A stretch of DNA of 33,050 nt from positions 1-33,050 of the forward strand of contig JAYWAL010000094.1 of assembly GCA_043782485.1 (NCBI GenBank), in the 5' to 3' direction. Of this stretch, positions 23,838-31,638 are shown in pieces. The position numbers and the translations under genes were made by a program. The stretch is from JANXUC01 sp043782485 (GTDB lineage Bacteria > Acidobacteriota > Terriglobia > Terriglobales > Acidobacteriaceae). Every line of letters starts with the position of its first letter. Within the stretch, counting starts at the first letter, position 1. The notes beneath the pieces are model-generated. The model worked only from the letters and a program-made list of their open reading frames with translations, did no database searches and had not been told where the DNA came from.

Positions 23838-23871
23838 CGTAGAGAGTAGAGAGAGAAGAGAGAGAGAAAAG

Positions 23872-25038
23872 CTATTTCGTATCCAGAATCGGTCCGTTCG
23901 CGCTGATCTCGCGCCGTCCCGCCACTGGGCGTCCCATGCGCGCCGCCTGTGCAGCCGCGTTTGCCGCCGTGCCATATCGATCCGCGAATCCTGGTAACGC
24001 CGTGCCTTCGGCTTCCTTGGTGAAGGTCATGATCCCCTCGGGCGTGGTATCGATGCGGACGAAATCCCCCAATCGCACCTGCCCCGTAGCCACCAGATTC
24101 GCCAGCGGAAACACCAGATGCCGCTCAATGGCCCGTTTCAAATGGCGCGCGCCGTATTTGGCATCGGTGCCTTCCCGCAACAGGTAGTCCTTCACACCCT
24201 GCGTGCAGGTAAACACGAACTGGTTCGCTCCGGCGGCCATCAGCACGCGCTGCTGCACCATGCCGAGTTCGATATCCAGAATATTCTTCATGTCATCTGG
24301 GCGCAGCATCTTGAACACAACGACCTTGTCGATGCGGTTCATGAACTCCGGAGAAAACTTCCGCCGCGCCGCTTCGACAGCCGTGCGGTCGACCTTGTCG
24401 TCGAAACGGTCGTCGATCGCGGTAGCTGTCCGCGAAAAGCCGAAGCCTCCTGTAATCATGTCGTTCATTTCCGCGGCGCCCAGGTTCGACGTCATAATGA
24501 TGATGCACTGCGTCATGTCCACGCGCCGGTTATCGCCCAGCGTCAGCGTGCCTTTGTCGAGAATTCCCAGCAGCAACTGCCACAGCGAGTCTGAAGCCTT
24601 TTCAATTTCGTCAAACAGCAAAATTGAAAGTTTCAGCTTCTCGGTGTGCCATTGGTTCAGTGCTTCCTGCGTGAGCATCGGATGCGTTTCGCGATGGCCC
24701 AGGTATCCCGGAGGCGAGCCAATCAGTTTGGCAATCTCATGCGAGTGCTGGAATTCGGCGCAGTCAATCTTGATGCAGGCCCGGGCATCGCCAAACAGAG
24801 TCTCCGCCATGGCTTCGACCACGCGCGTTTTGCCCGATCCCGTTGGTCCCAGAAACAGCAGATTCCCCACCGGCCGACCCGGAGCATTCAAGCCCGCCAG
24901 AAACATCTGGTAAATTTCGGAGACTTTTTCCACCGCCGTGTCCTGACCTACGATTTTGCGGCGCAGGTTGGCATCGAATTCGCGGGCTTCCGTGCTGCGG
25001 CGGTTGGGGTCGAGAGCGAGGCTTAAACCGGTCTTCAT
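23872..25038 (-). CDS. AAA+ ATPase of the Clp/Hsp100 type, D2 domain only
   Basis: 388 aa. Walker A GPTGSGKT at 64-71, pore-loop region SPPGYLGHRETHPMLTQEA, Walker B LLFDE at 140-144, sensor TSNLG near 183-187, arginine-finger region KFSPEFMNRID, and a C-terminal D2-small domain (YGARHLKRAIERHLVFPLA). This matches the second ATPase module of ClpA/ClpB alone, without N-domain, D1 or a zinc finger as in ClpX. It would act as a ring-shaped unfoldase; no clpP lies nearby. The ATG at 25038 has caggaaagg at good spacing; an upstream in-frame start at 25152 would add 38 poorly conserved residues. Confidence 0.88.
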   Translation of the reverse strand: MKTGLSLALDPNRRSTEAREFDANLRRKIVGQDTAVEKVSEIYQMFLAGLNAPGRPVGNLLFLGPTGSGKTRVVEAMAETLFGDARACIKIDCAEFQHSHEIAKLIGSPPGYLGHRETHPMLTQEALNQWHTEKLKLSILLFDEIEKASDSLWQLLLGILDKGTLTLGDNRRVDMTQCIIIMTSNLGAAEMNDMITGGFGFSRTATAIDDRFDDKVDRTAVEAARRKFSPEFMNRIDKVVVFKMLRPDDMKNILDIELGMVQQRVLMAAGANQFVFTCTQGVKDYLLREGTDAKYGARHLKRAIERHLVFPLANLVATGQVRLGDFVRIDTTPEGIMTFTKEAEGTALPGFADRYGTAANAAAQAARMGRPVAGRREISANGPILDTK

Positions 25039-25130
25039 TAGGTTGCCTTTCCTGAGGGGGGATTGGTTACCCCTGCGGTCGTCCCTGGGCTGGCCAAGAT
25101 CTGGCGGCGTCGGTGACGGCATAGTTAAAA

Positions 25131-25159
25131 GCAAACCTTTGGCCATAGGCACGGTTTGC
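25131..25159. promoter_or_regulatory. Inverted repeat in the divergent region before the Clp ATPase and LysM genes
   Basis: GCAAACC (25131-25137) and GGTTTGC (25153-25159) form a 7-bp dyad with a 15-bp spacer in the 358-bp divergent gap 25039-25396. It could be an operator or part of an RNA leader. Apart from a direct repeat of gaggctgaatt-like blocks near 25368-25394, I see nothing else in the gap. Confidence 0.3.
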
Positions 25160-25396
25160 CTAACGCGGCGAATTTAATAGGGTTACAGGCCTTTTTCGGG
25201 CAAAACGCCTCTCTTAGGGCGGCGGCTTTAGGGAAGGAATGCGAAAGACTTTGCACTCTCCGGGAAACTTCTGGGCGCATCTGAGCACTCCAGCCCATCC
25301 GGAACGAATGGACGCCCACTCCGGTAACTAGCTCGGTAATGCCCTCAAGGTTACGCTCGGCGGAGCGGCTGAATTTACCGGAGAGGCTGAATTCCT

Positions 25397-26812
25397 GTGC
25401 ATTTTCCAAGTCGTAGGGCCCCATTCATTCTTGGCATTGTCCTGCTCTTCCTGCTGACCTTTATCCTGGCGTTTGTCACCGCACCGGCCGGTGCCTCGGA
25501 GCTGACTTACACAGCGCAGCGCGGCGATAGCATTCCGTTAGTAGCCCGCCATTATCTCGCAAAGACGTGGTTTCTGACATCCGCCGAGTTGGGCGACGCG
25601 ATCCGCCACGCCAACGGCGACCGCAAGGGGATTTCTCTGAAGGTTGGCGAGACGGTGGTCATTCCTGGCGCGCTCTCCGAGCCAATCGTGGAGAAGTCTG
25701 TGCCGGTGGCGCGCGAGTTTGAAGTGCGCGCGATTTACCTGACTGGCCTGATGGCTGGCAGCGACCGTGGGCGCAAAATCATGCGGCACTGGCGCGACGT
25801 GGGCGGCAACTCCGTCGTCTTCGATATTAAAGACAGTGATGGACTGCTTTCGATTCCGTTCGACCACGAACTTGCCGGAGGCCAGAAGTCGCATCCAATT
25901 CCGGAACTACCAAAATTTACCCGCTATGTGCATTCGCTGGGCCTCCACGCCATCGCCCGCGTAGCCATGTTTCGTGATGAGCATCTGGTCAAGACGCATC
26001 CCGAGCTGGCGGTGAGGTCCCGCGCCTCCGGTCAGCCCTGGCGTGAGAACGGCAAACTTGTTTGGACGGACCCTTCGCAGCCCAAAGTCCAAGCCTATGA
26101 CATTGCCCTGGCCAAGCGGGCCGCCGAGAGTGGTGCCGATGAAATCCAGTTTGATTATGTACGCTTTCCCGCCGAAGGCAACCAGAAAGACGCCGAGTTC
26201 TATTTCCAGAAAGAACATCCGAAATGGCAGCGCTCCGATGTCATTGCCGACTTCCTCCAGCGCGCCTACGCCGAACTGCATCCCACCGGCGTGCTGCTCT
26301 CACTGGATGTTTTCGGCATCATGGCGTGGCAGCGCAACGTTGACCTGGCCCACACCGGGCAGGACATCGTAAAAATGGCGCAACACTGCGACGTGCTTTC
26401 GCCCATGATCTACCCGTCGCACTTTTTCGGCATGGACGGCATCCAGCGCCCCGGGGATGCTCCGGAACACTTCATCGGCGAATCCATGCAGCGTTTTGAA
26501 CTCATCACAAAGGGCAGCGGCGTGGTCCTGCGCCCGTGGCTGCAAGCCTTCGCCTGGCGCACCCACACCTATTCGCCGCAATACATTCTTACGCAGGTGA
26601 AAGTCGCTCGCGAGAAGGGCGGCATCGGCTTCTTATTATGGAACGCGCAAAACGATTACGGCAAGCCTTACGCGGCCATGACGGAAGTCGCCGCCCACCA
26701 CAAAGACTACTTCCGCGGCGATGAAGTGGTAGCCTCCGTCAAGACACTTCCGGCCGTCGCGCCCGCCGAGCCAGCTTTGAAAACGGTGTCCGCGCCCAAC
26801 CACCGCTTCTAG
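25397..26812 (+). CDS. LysM plus putative glycosyl hydrolase domain (DUF4015) protein, exported
   Basis: 471 aa. Hydrophobic N-terminal signal or anchor (FILGIVLLFLLTFILAFVTAPAGA). A LysM-like wall-binding motif follows at about 36-90 (YTAQRGDSIPLVARHYL ... LKVGETVVIP). A TIM-barrel domain of the DUF4015/putative glycosyl hydrolase type covers about 110-430 (VRAIYLTGLMAGS, GGNSVVFDIKDSDG, DEIQFDYVRFPAEG, LSLDVFGIMAW, SPMIYPSHF). The conserved Asp/Glu residues on strand ends fit a retaining glycosidase, but the activity is unproven. The start codon is GTG at 25397. Likely acts on peptidoglycan or surface glycan because of LysM. Confidence 0.85.
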   Translation: MHFPSRRAPFILGIVLLFLLTFILAFVTAPAGASELTYTAQRGDSIPLVARHYLAKTWFLTSAELGDAIRHANGDRKGISLKVGETVVIPGALSEPIVEKSVPVAREFEVRAIYLTGLMAGSDRGRKIMRHWRDVGGNSVVFDIKDSDGLLSIPFDHELAGGQKSHPIPELPKFTRYVHSLGLHAIARVAMFRDEHLVKTHPELAVRSRASGQPWRENGKLVWTDPSQPKVQAYDIALAKRAAESGADEIQFDYVRFPAEGNQKDAEFYFQKEHPKWQRSDVIADFLQRAYAELHPTGVLLSLDVFGIMAWQRNVDLAHTGQDIVKMAQHCDVLSPMIYPSHFFGMDGIQRPGDAPEHFIGESMQRFELITKGSGVVLRPWLQAFAWRTHTYSPQYILTQVKVAREKGGIGFLLWNAQNDYGKPYAAMTEVAAHHKDYFRGDEVVASVKTLPAVAPAEPALKTVSAPNHRF

Positions 26813-26835
26813 GGAAACTCGCCCGTTGTTGGAAT

Positions 26836-27001
26836 TGTCATTCCAAAGGGAAGCGAGGAATCCTTACGCTCCTGATTCGTCAACATTCTCGCCAGCTTTC
26901 TCTGTGCGCGGCGTCCGGGTAAGAAAGCTGGAAAGTGTCGGGCGACTCTGGGCACCCTGGGGATTCCCTTCGGCAAGCTCTCGCTTCGCTTCGGAATGAC
27001 A
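26836..27001. repeat. Inverted-repeat element with TGTCATTCC ends
   Basis: TGTCATTCC at 26836-26844 and GGAATGACA at 26993-27001 are perfect inverted repeats, and the similarity continues inward imperfectly (aaagggaagcgaggaatcc against the complement of ggattccc...gcttcgcttcgg). Inside is a hairpin ccagctttct / agaaagctgg (26892-26901 with 26922-26931). This fills the 26813-27003 gap. Confidence 0.75.
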
Positions 27002-27058
27002 GTCTGGGAAATTGAAAAGGCTGTCTAGAGGTTTCCCAGCCCGCGATTCCTTCCCAGC

Positions 27059-27091
27059 GAACCGATTCCTTTATGATAAGGACTTCGGTTC
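27059..27091 (+). promoter_or_regulatory. Stem-loop or dyad just upstream of the SAM hydrolase ribosome binding site
   Basis: GAACCGA (27059-27065) pairs with TCGGTTC (27085-27091), and TCCTT (27067-27071) with AAGGA (27078-27082): 12 bp with a small internal loop and the apical loop TATGAT. A further 8-bp dyad, CTGGGAAA / TTTCCCAG, lies at 27004-27011 and 27032-27039. TATGAT may instead be a -10 hexamer, making the dyad an operator; no good -35 was seen. Confidence 0.45.
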
Positions 27092-27107
27092 CTGGGAGGA
27101 TCCGCCA

Positions 27108-28031
27108 ATGAAGGGTGCTAGAGCGTCATCGATTCTGCGTCGGGTATTGCTGTTGGCCGCGGCCGGTTTCCTTCTGTGCGCGGCTGGCTGGGCCGAAGAT
27201 GCGGCCTCCAAGCCCATCCCCACGGTCGTCTTTATGACCGATTTCGGTGTTATCGATGATTCCGTCGCGCTTTGTAAAGGCGTCATGTATTCCGTCGCTC
27301 CCGAGCTGCGCATCGTCGACCTAACCCATCAGGTCACGGCTTTCTCAATTCTGGATGGAGCACGCTTTCTTGCCGGGGCTAGCCCACACTTTCCGGCGGG
27401 GACGGTTTTTGTCACCGTCATCGACCCGGGCGTGGGCAGTACGCGGAAAGCGGTCGTCGTCAAAACCAAGCGAGGGCAGTACTTTGTGCTGCCCGATAAC
27501 GGTCTGATGACGCTGGTGCAGGATCGCGATGGCATTGAGTCGGCGCGGGAGATCACGAACCGCGACTGGATGATCGGCGCGGCGTTGTCGTCCACATTCC
27601 ATGGTCGCGACATTTTTTCCCCGGTTGGCGCGCATGTGGCGCGCGGGGACGATTGGACGCAGGTCGGACCCGAAGTGTCGGTCGATCAGCTGGTGCGGCT
27701 CAAACTGACGCCTTCGAAGCTCGACGAACACGGCCTTACCGGCGAAGTTCTGGCGCTGGACGGCCCGTACGGCAACCTCGTCACCAACCTCAGCGGCGAC
27801 GATTTCGTGAAGCTCGGCTACCAGCGTGGGCAAATGGTTCACATCACCATTGGCAAGGCGGCGCTCGCTCTGCCCTTTGTGCGAACGTTCAGCGATGTCG
27901 CGCGCCACAAGCCGCTGTTGTACATCGACTCGCGCGGGCATGTAGGGCTGGCGGTGAATCTCGGAAGCTTTGCGGCCATCTACCACATCCAACCTCCTGA
28001 GCCGATTCTGATCCCGCGACCGAAGCAATAA
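27108..28031 (+). CDS. Secreted SAM hydroxide adenosyltransferase (DUF62, SAM hydrolase)
   Basis: 307 aa. The family splits S-adenosylmethionine into adenosine and methionine using water and is related to fluorinase and chlorinase. The Asp-Arg-His triad of the hydrolases is present: Asp106 and Arg113 in DPGVGSTR, and His165 in FHGRDIF, 59 residues after the Asp. VFMTDFGVIDDSVALCKGVM and DLTHQV are family motifs, and the C-terminal barrel carries DGPYGNLVTNL. Unusually, the ATG at 27108, with GGGAGGA eight bases upstream, starts a clear signal peptide (SSILRRVLLLAAAGFLLCAAGWA), so the enzyme is predicted to be exported. An in-frame earlier start at 27012 lacks support. The TonB receptor gene follows 51-75 bp downstream on the same strand. 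Confidence 0.92.
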   Translation: MKGARASSILRRVLLLAAAGFLLCAAGWAEDAASKPIPTVVFMTDFGVIDDSVALCKGVMYSVAPELRIVDLTHQVTAFSILDGARFLAGASPHFPAGTVFVTVIDPGVGSTRKAVVVKTKRGQYFVLPDNGLMTLVQDRDGIESAREITNRDWMIGAALSSTFHGRDIFSPVGAHVARGDDWTQVGPEVSVDQLVRLKLTPSKLDEHGLTGEVLALDGPYGNLVTNLSGDDFVKLGYQRGQMVHITIGKAALALPFVRTFSDVARHKPLLYIDSRGHVGLAVNLGSFAAIYHIQPPEPILIPRPKQ

Positions 28032-28053
28032 GATTTTGGAAATAGATCCCCGA

Positions 28054-28071
28054 CCCGCCGACGCGGGCGGG
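28054..28071 (+). repeat. GC hairpin between the SAM hydrolase and TonB receptor genes
   Basis: CCCGCC / GGCGGG with a six-base loop (gacgcg). It lies between the stop of the SAM hydrolase and the start of the TonB receptor. No T-tract follows, so it may tune the downstream gene or protect mRNA rather than terminate. Confidence 0.5.
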
Positions 28072-28106
28072 AGAGCACGTGCATGCAAAATAAGGGGAAT
28101 TTTTCG

Positions 28107-31100
28107 ATGAGCAACTTGCGGATTCATTCACGCATTCTAGGATTTGTTCTTTTGCTGGCGGTCATTCTTGCGTCCGCGCTCGCCACGGCGCAGAGTTTTC
28201 GCGGGTCGATTCGCGGAACGGTTACCGATCCGAGCGGTGCCGTGGTCGCAAACGCGCACGTAAGCGCGCGCAATATCGCCAACGGACAAACACGCGAGAC
28301 CGACAGCGCGGCAGATGGCGGCTACGTGTTGCCGGAGCTATCCGTGGGAACCTACGAAGTCGCGGTCACGGTCAGTGGCTTCGAAAAGGCTACCCAACGG
28401 ATTGAAGTTCAGGTCGGAGTGGACACCACGGGAGACGTCCAGCTCGTGCTGAGGGGGCGCGAGGTCATCACCATTACCGCCGACGCGCCGCTGATCGAAA
28501 CCACCCGCGATGTTCTCGCCCAAGTCGTCGACGAAAAACTTGTGAACGAACTCCCCCTCAACGGGCGCGACTTTACCAAACTCGTGGCGCTTTCCCCAGG
28601 TGCTACCGTCGAGCCTTCCGGCGTGGCGGGCACGCAATTTGGCTTTGGACAGTTCAACATCAACGGCAACCGCGACCGTTCCAACAACTATTTGCTGGAT
28701 GGCACGGATAACAACGATCCGTACTTCAACAACTCCGCGCTGAACCAGGTCGGCATCACGGGTGCGCCGGCCACGCTGCTGCCCATTGACGCCATCGAAG
28801 AATTCAACCTGCAATCGCACTTTGGCGCGGAGTACGGGCGAAATAGCGGATCGGTGGTCAATATCATTACGCGTTCCGGCTCAAACCAACTGCACGGCAC
28901 GGCCTTCGGATTCCTGCGCAACAGTGCTTTGGACGCTCGTAACTACTTCAACACCGAGCCACGTAAGACCGTTTTCCAGAACAGCCAATTTGGAGCGTCC
29001 GTTGGCGGCCCGGTCATTCACGACAAGACCTTCTTCTTCGGAGCCTATGAAGGACAGCGGGAGAATAACGGATCAGACTTTAGAATTTTTGTTCCAACCC
29101 AGGCCAAGATCGCGCAGGCGCAAGCGGTAGCCCTCAGCACCGGGCAGATAACGCAGATCAATCCTGCGCTGACCAATGTGCTGGGTTTTTATCCCGCTAG
29201 CACCACGGGCGTGATTGATTCCGCCGTGCGCGACAAGAATAACCTTGACGGCTTCATCGCGAAGATCGATCACAATTTTTCGCACAACGAACTGCTGACG
29301 GGACGCTATGCTTTTGGCAAGAGCTACCAAATTTTCCCGTTGGGATTGAATGGCGGATTCGGCAAAGGCTCCCGTCTTGCGCCGTTTTCGCAGACATCTC
29401 CGACGCGGACGCAACTCGTCTCCTTGAGCTTGCTCTCGACCCTGAGTTCGAACAAAGTGAACGAAATCCGCTTCGGCTATAGCCGCTATCGCACGTCGTT
29501 CAGCTCGCTGGACGCGAAGTTTGATCCGGCGACGCTGGGGCTGAACCTGGGAAATGGAAAGTTGGGCCTGCCCGAGTTCGACTTTTCCACCTCTTCGCTG
29601 GAAAATTTGGGCGCCCAAGGCTTCAGCGTCCCCCGCGGTCGTACCAGCCAGACGTTGCAATATCTGGACAACTTCACCTGGGTAAGAGGCAAACATACGG
29701 TCAAGTTCGGTGGGGAATTCCGCCGCGCCGCGGTGGAGAACTTCAACGACAATCTCGAGCGCGGAATCTTTTCCTTCAGTCCGGACCCGTCCGCGATTCC
29801 GGCCTGCAGTGTTCCTTCCCCGCCAGCATTTTGCACGGATGAAACCGTGCTCTCCCTCGCGAACTTCTACCTGGGCAATGCGTTTGTCTCGGCTTTGACC
29901 GGCGATACACACCGCACAACCTACAACAACGGTCTAGCGTTTTTCGCCCAGGATGACTTCCGCGTGGCTTCCAAATTCACTTTGAATCTCGGCGTCCGCT
30001 GGGAGTATTTTGGCCCCATCAGCGAAAAGCACAACCTGCTTTCCAACATCGGAACTGACGGCCAGCTTGCCATGGTGGGCACCGACGGCCTGAAAGGTGC
30101 CTACCAGCGCGACCTGAACAACTTCGCGCCGCGCGTCGGATTCGCATGGAATGCCCGAAACAACACCGTCATCCGCGGCGGCTACGGTTTCTATTACGAC
30201 TACGTGCCGCAGGATCTGTTCATAGCCAGCTTCACGTCCTCAGCCGGTATCGCAACGAACCCGATTGGTCCGTCCGCGGTCAATCCGTTGAGCTTTGATG
30301 GCACGGCTTTCAACGGATCCAACCCGGGCGCTCCCATTCTAACGCCCGTTACCTCGGGACCCTTCAACATCTTCGCCACACCGCGCAAGTTTGCCACGCC
30401 GTATGTGCAAAACTGGAACTTGAACGTGCAGCAGCGGCTGGCGCCAAACACTTCCCTGGAAATTGGGTACGTGGGCAGCAAGGGGACCAAGCTGGTGCGC
30501 CTCTACGACGCCAATCAACCCGACGCCAACTTTAACAATCCCAATCCCAACTTCTTCACCGTTGACACTTTGGCACCGATCAGCGGCTCCGTCTACCACG
30601 CGTTGCAAACAACGCTGCGGCTGCAAAATCAGCATGGTTTTTCCGGCTTCGCCACCTACACCTGGGGAAAGTCGTTGGATGACGCCTCGGATGGTATTGA
30701 TTTCACTGCTGGCGCGGCGTTTCCGCAGGATTCCACCAACCTACGCGCGGAACGCGGACCTTCCACATTCGATACGCGGCATCGATTTACCGCGGCGCTC
30801 AACTATGACCTGCCGACTTGGCATGCGGCGGGCAAGTTGGGATCAGGATGGCAGTTGAACTGGATTGCCAGCGTGCAGAGTGGTCGTCCAATTCCGATTG
30901 TTACTTCCAACGACAACTCGAACCGCTTCTACTTCAACCAGCGCCCGAATGTGAATCCGGGCGTGAATCCAATTCGGTCGCATTGGAACCCGGTGACCGG
31001 CTACTTGAATCCCGATGCATTTCTTCAACCCGCCGACGGCACCTTTGGCAACCTGGGACGCAACTCGGTCTTCGGGCCGGGATACCGCAACCTCGATTTC

Positions 31101-31322
31101 TCCATCACCAAGAACACGCAGATTGTGGAGCGGATGAAGCTGCAATTGCGCGCTGAGTTCTTCAATGTGTTCAACCATCCGAACTTCGCGTTGCCGAATG
31201 GTTCAGTGGGATCGGGACCGGCGGGCGTGATCTCCGCAACTCCCGACGTAGCGCAAGGCAACCCGGGGCTGGGCGGCGGCGGACCGCGAGTGCTGCAATT
31301 GGCCGCGAAGCTGGTGTTTTAG
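28107..31322 (+). CDS. Oar-like TonB-dependent outer-membrane receptor with carboxypeptidase regulatory domain
   Basis: 1071 aa from the chosen start. Signal peptide RILGFVLLLAVILASALATAQ. A carboxypeptidase-regulatory-like Ig domain (about 30-115: GSIRGTVTDPSGAVVANAHV ... GGYVLPELSVGTYEVAVTVSG) precedes the plug (ELPLNGRDFTKLVALSPGA, NINGNRDRSNNYLLDGTDNN, EFNLQSHFGAEYGRNSGSVV, IITRSGSN) and a long beta-barrel that ends in Phe (LAAKLVF), as outer-membrane barrels do. Such receptors import or bind large substrates and are very numerous in Acidobacteriota. The ATG at 28107 has AAGGGGA eight bases upstream; an ATG at 28083 would add eight residues. Likely cotranscribed with the SAM hydrolase. 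Confidence 0.94.
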   Translation: MSNLRIHSRILGFVLLLAVILASALATAQSFRGSIRGTVTDPSGAVVANAHVSARNIANGQTRETDSAADGGYVLPELSVGTYEVAVTVSGFEKATQRIEVQVGVDTTGDVQLVLRGREVITITADAPLIETTRDVLAQVVDEKLVNELPLNGRDFTKLVALSPGATVEPSGVAGTQFGFGQFNINGNRDRSNNYLLDGTDNNDPYFNNSALNQVGITGAPATLLPIDAIEEFNLQSHFGAEYGRNSGSVVNIITRSGSNQLHGTAFGFLRNSALDARNYFNTEPRKTVFQNSQFGASVGGPVIHDKTFFFGAYEGQRENNGSDFRIFVPTQAKIAQAQAVALSTGQITQINPALTNVLGFYPASTTGVIDSAVRDKNNLDGFIAKIDHNFSHNELLTGRYAFGKSYQIFPLGLNGGFGKGSRLAPFSQTSPTRTQLVSLSLLSTLSSNKVNEIRFGYSRYRTSFSSLDAKFDPATLGLNLGNGKLGLPEFDFSTSSLENLGAQGFSVPRGRTSQTLQYLDNFTWVRGKHTVKFGGEFRRAAVENFNDNLERGIFSFSPDPSAIPACSVPSPPAFCTDETVLSLANFYLGNAFVSALTGDTHRTTYNNGLAFFAQDDFRVASKFTLNLGVRWEYFGPISEKHNLLSNIGTDGQLAMVGTDGLKGAYQRDLNNFAPRVGFAWNARNNTVIRGGYGFYYDYVPQDLFIASFTSSAGIATNPIGPSAVNPLSFDGTAFNGSNPGAPILTPVTSGPFNIFATPRKFATPYVQNWNLNVQQRLAPNTSLEIGYVGSKGTKLVRLYDANQPDANFNNPNPNFFTVDTLAPISGSVYHALQTTLRLQNQHGFSGFATYTWGKSLDDASDGIDFTAGAAFPQDSTNLRAERGPSTFDTRHRFTAALNYDLPTWHAAGKLGSGWQLNWIASVQSGRPIPIVTSNDNSNRFYFNQRPNVNPGVNPIRSHWNPVTGYLNPDAFLQPADGTFGNLGRNSVFGPGYRNLDFSITKNTQIVERMKLQLRAEFFNVFNHPNFALPNGSVGSGPAGVISATPDVAQGNPGLGGGGPRVLQLAAKLVF

Positions 31323-31348
31323 GCTGGGTTTCTGTTTTCTCTGTGTCC

Positions 31349-31368
31349 CCGTGTCTCCGTGGTGAATT
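31349..31368. repeat. Solo arm of the ccacggagacacggag inverted-repeat element
   Basis: 20 bases identical to the right arm of the element at 23678-23774. It lies 27 bp after the TonB receptor stop. The 316-bp gap 31323-31638 also has a CCCCGC-AG-GCGGGG hairpin at 31383-31396; I see no gene or T-tract terminator there. Confidence 0.75.
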
Positions 31369-31638
31369 TAGGTCGAGCAAAACCCCGCAGGCGGGGGCGT
31401 CTGCGGCTTCGCGTTCTTGGCGGCTGACTGAGAACTGCCTGCGCGAAATGCCGCTCTGCGAGCGTTTGTTAGTTCCGAAAAAACTCAGTGGTACAGGTTT
31501 TGCCTTATTTTTCAGAAAGGTAAATTGCTTTGGGCAACTCAAGGCCAGCGGACCGCATCTCTTTTCTCAAAACCTAACCTTTTTATTGCGCGCTTGCATT
31601 TTCACCGTCACCAGCGCGCAGAACGAGGGGCCCTTAAC

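Noticed and set aside
27004..27107. SAM riboswitch before the SAM hydrolase gene
   Set aside because: Only simple dyads are visible; no multi-helix junction or conserved riboswitch core could be matched by eye.
31171..31542. Minus-strand 123-codon frame after the TonB gene
   Set aside because: It translates the ccacggagacacggag repeat (RRHGDTE-type peptide), a well-known spurious product.
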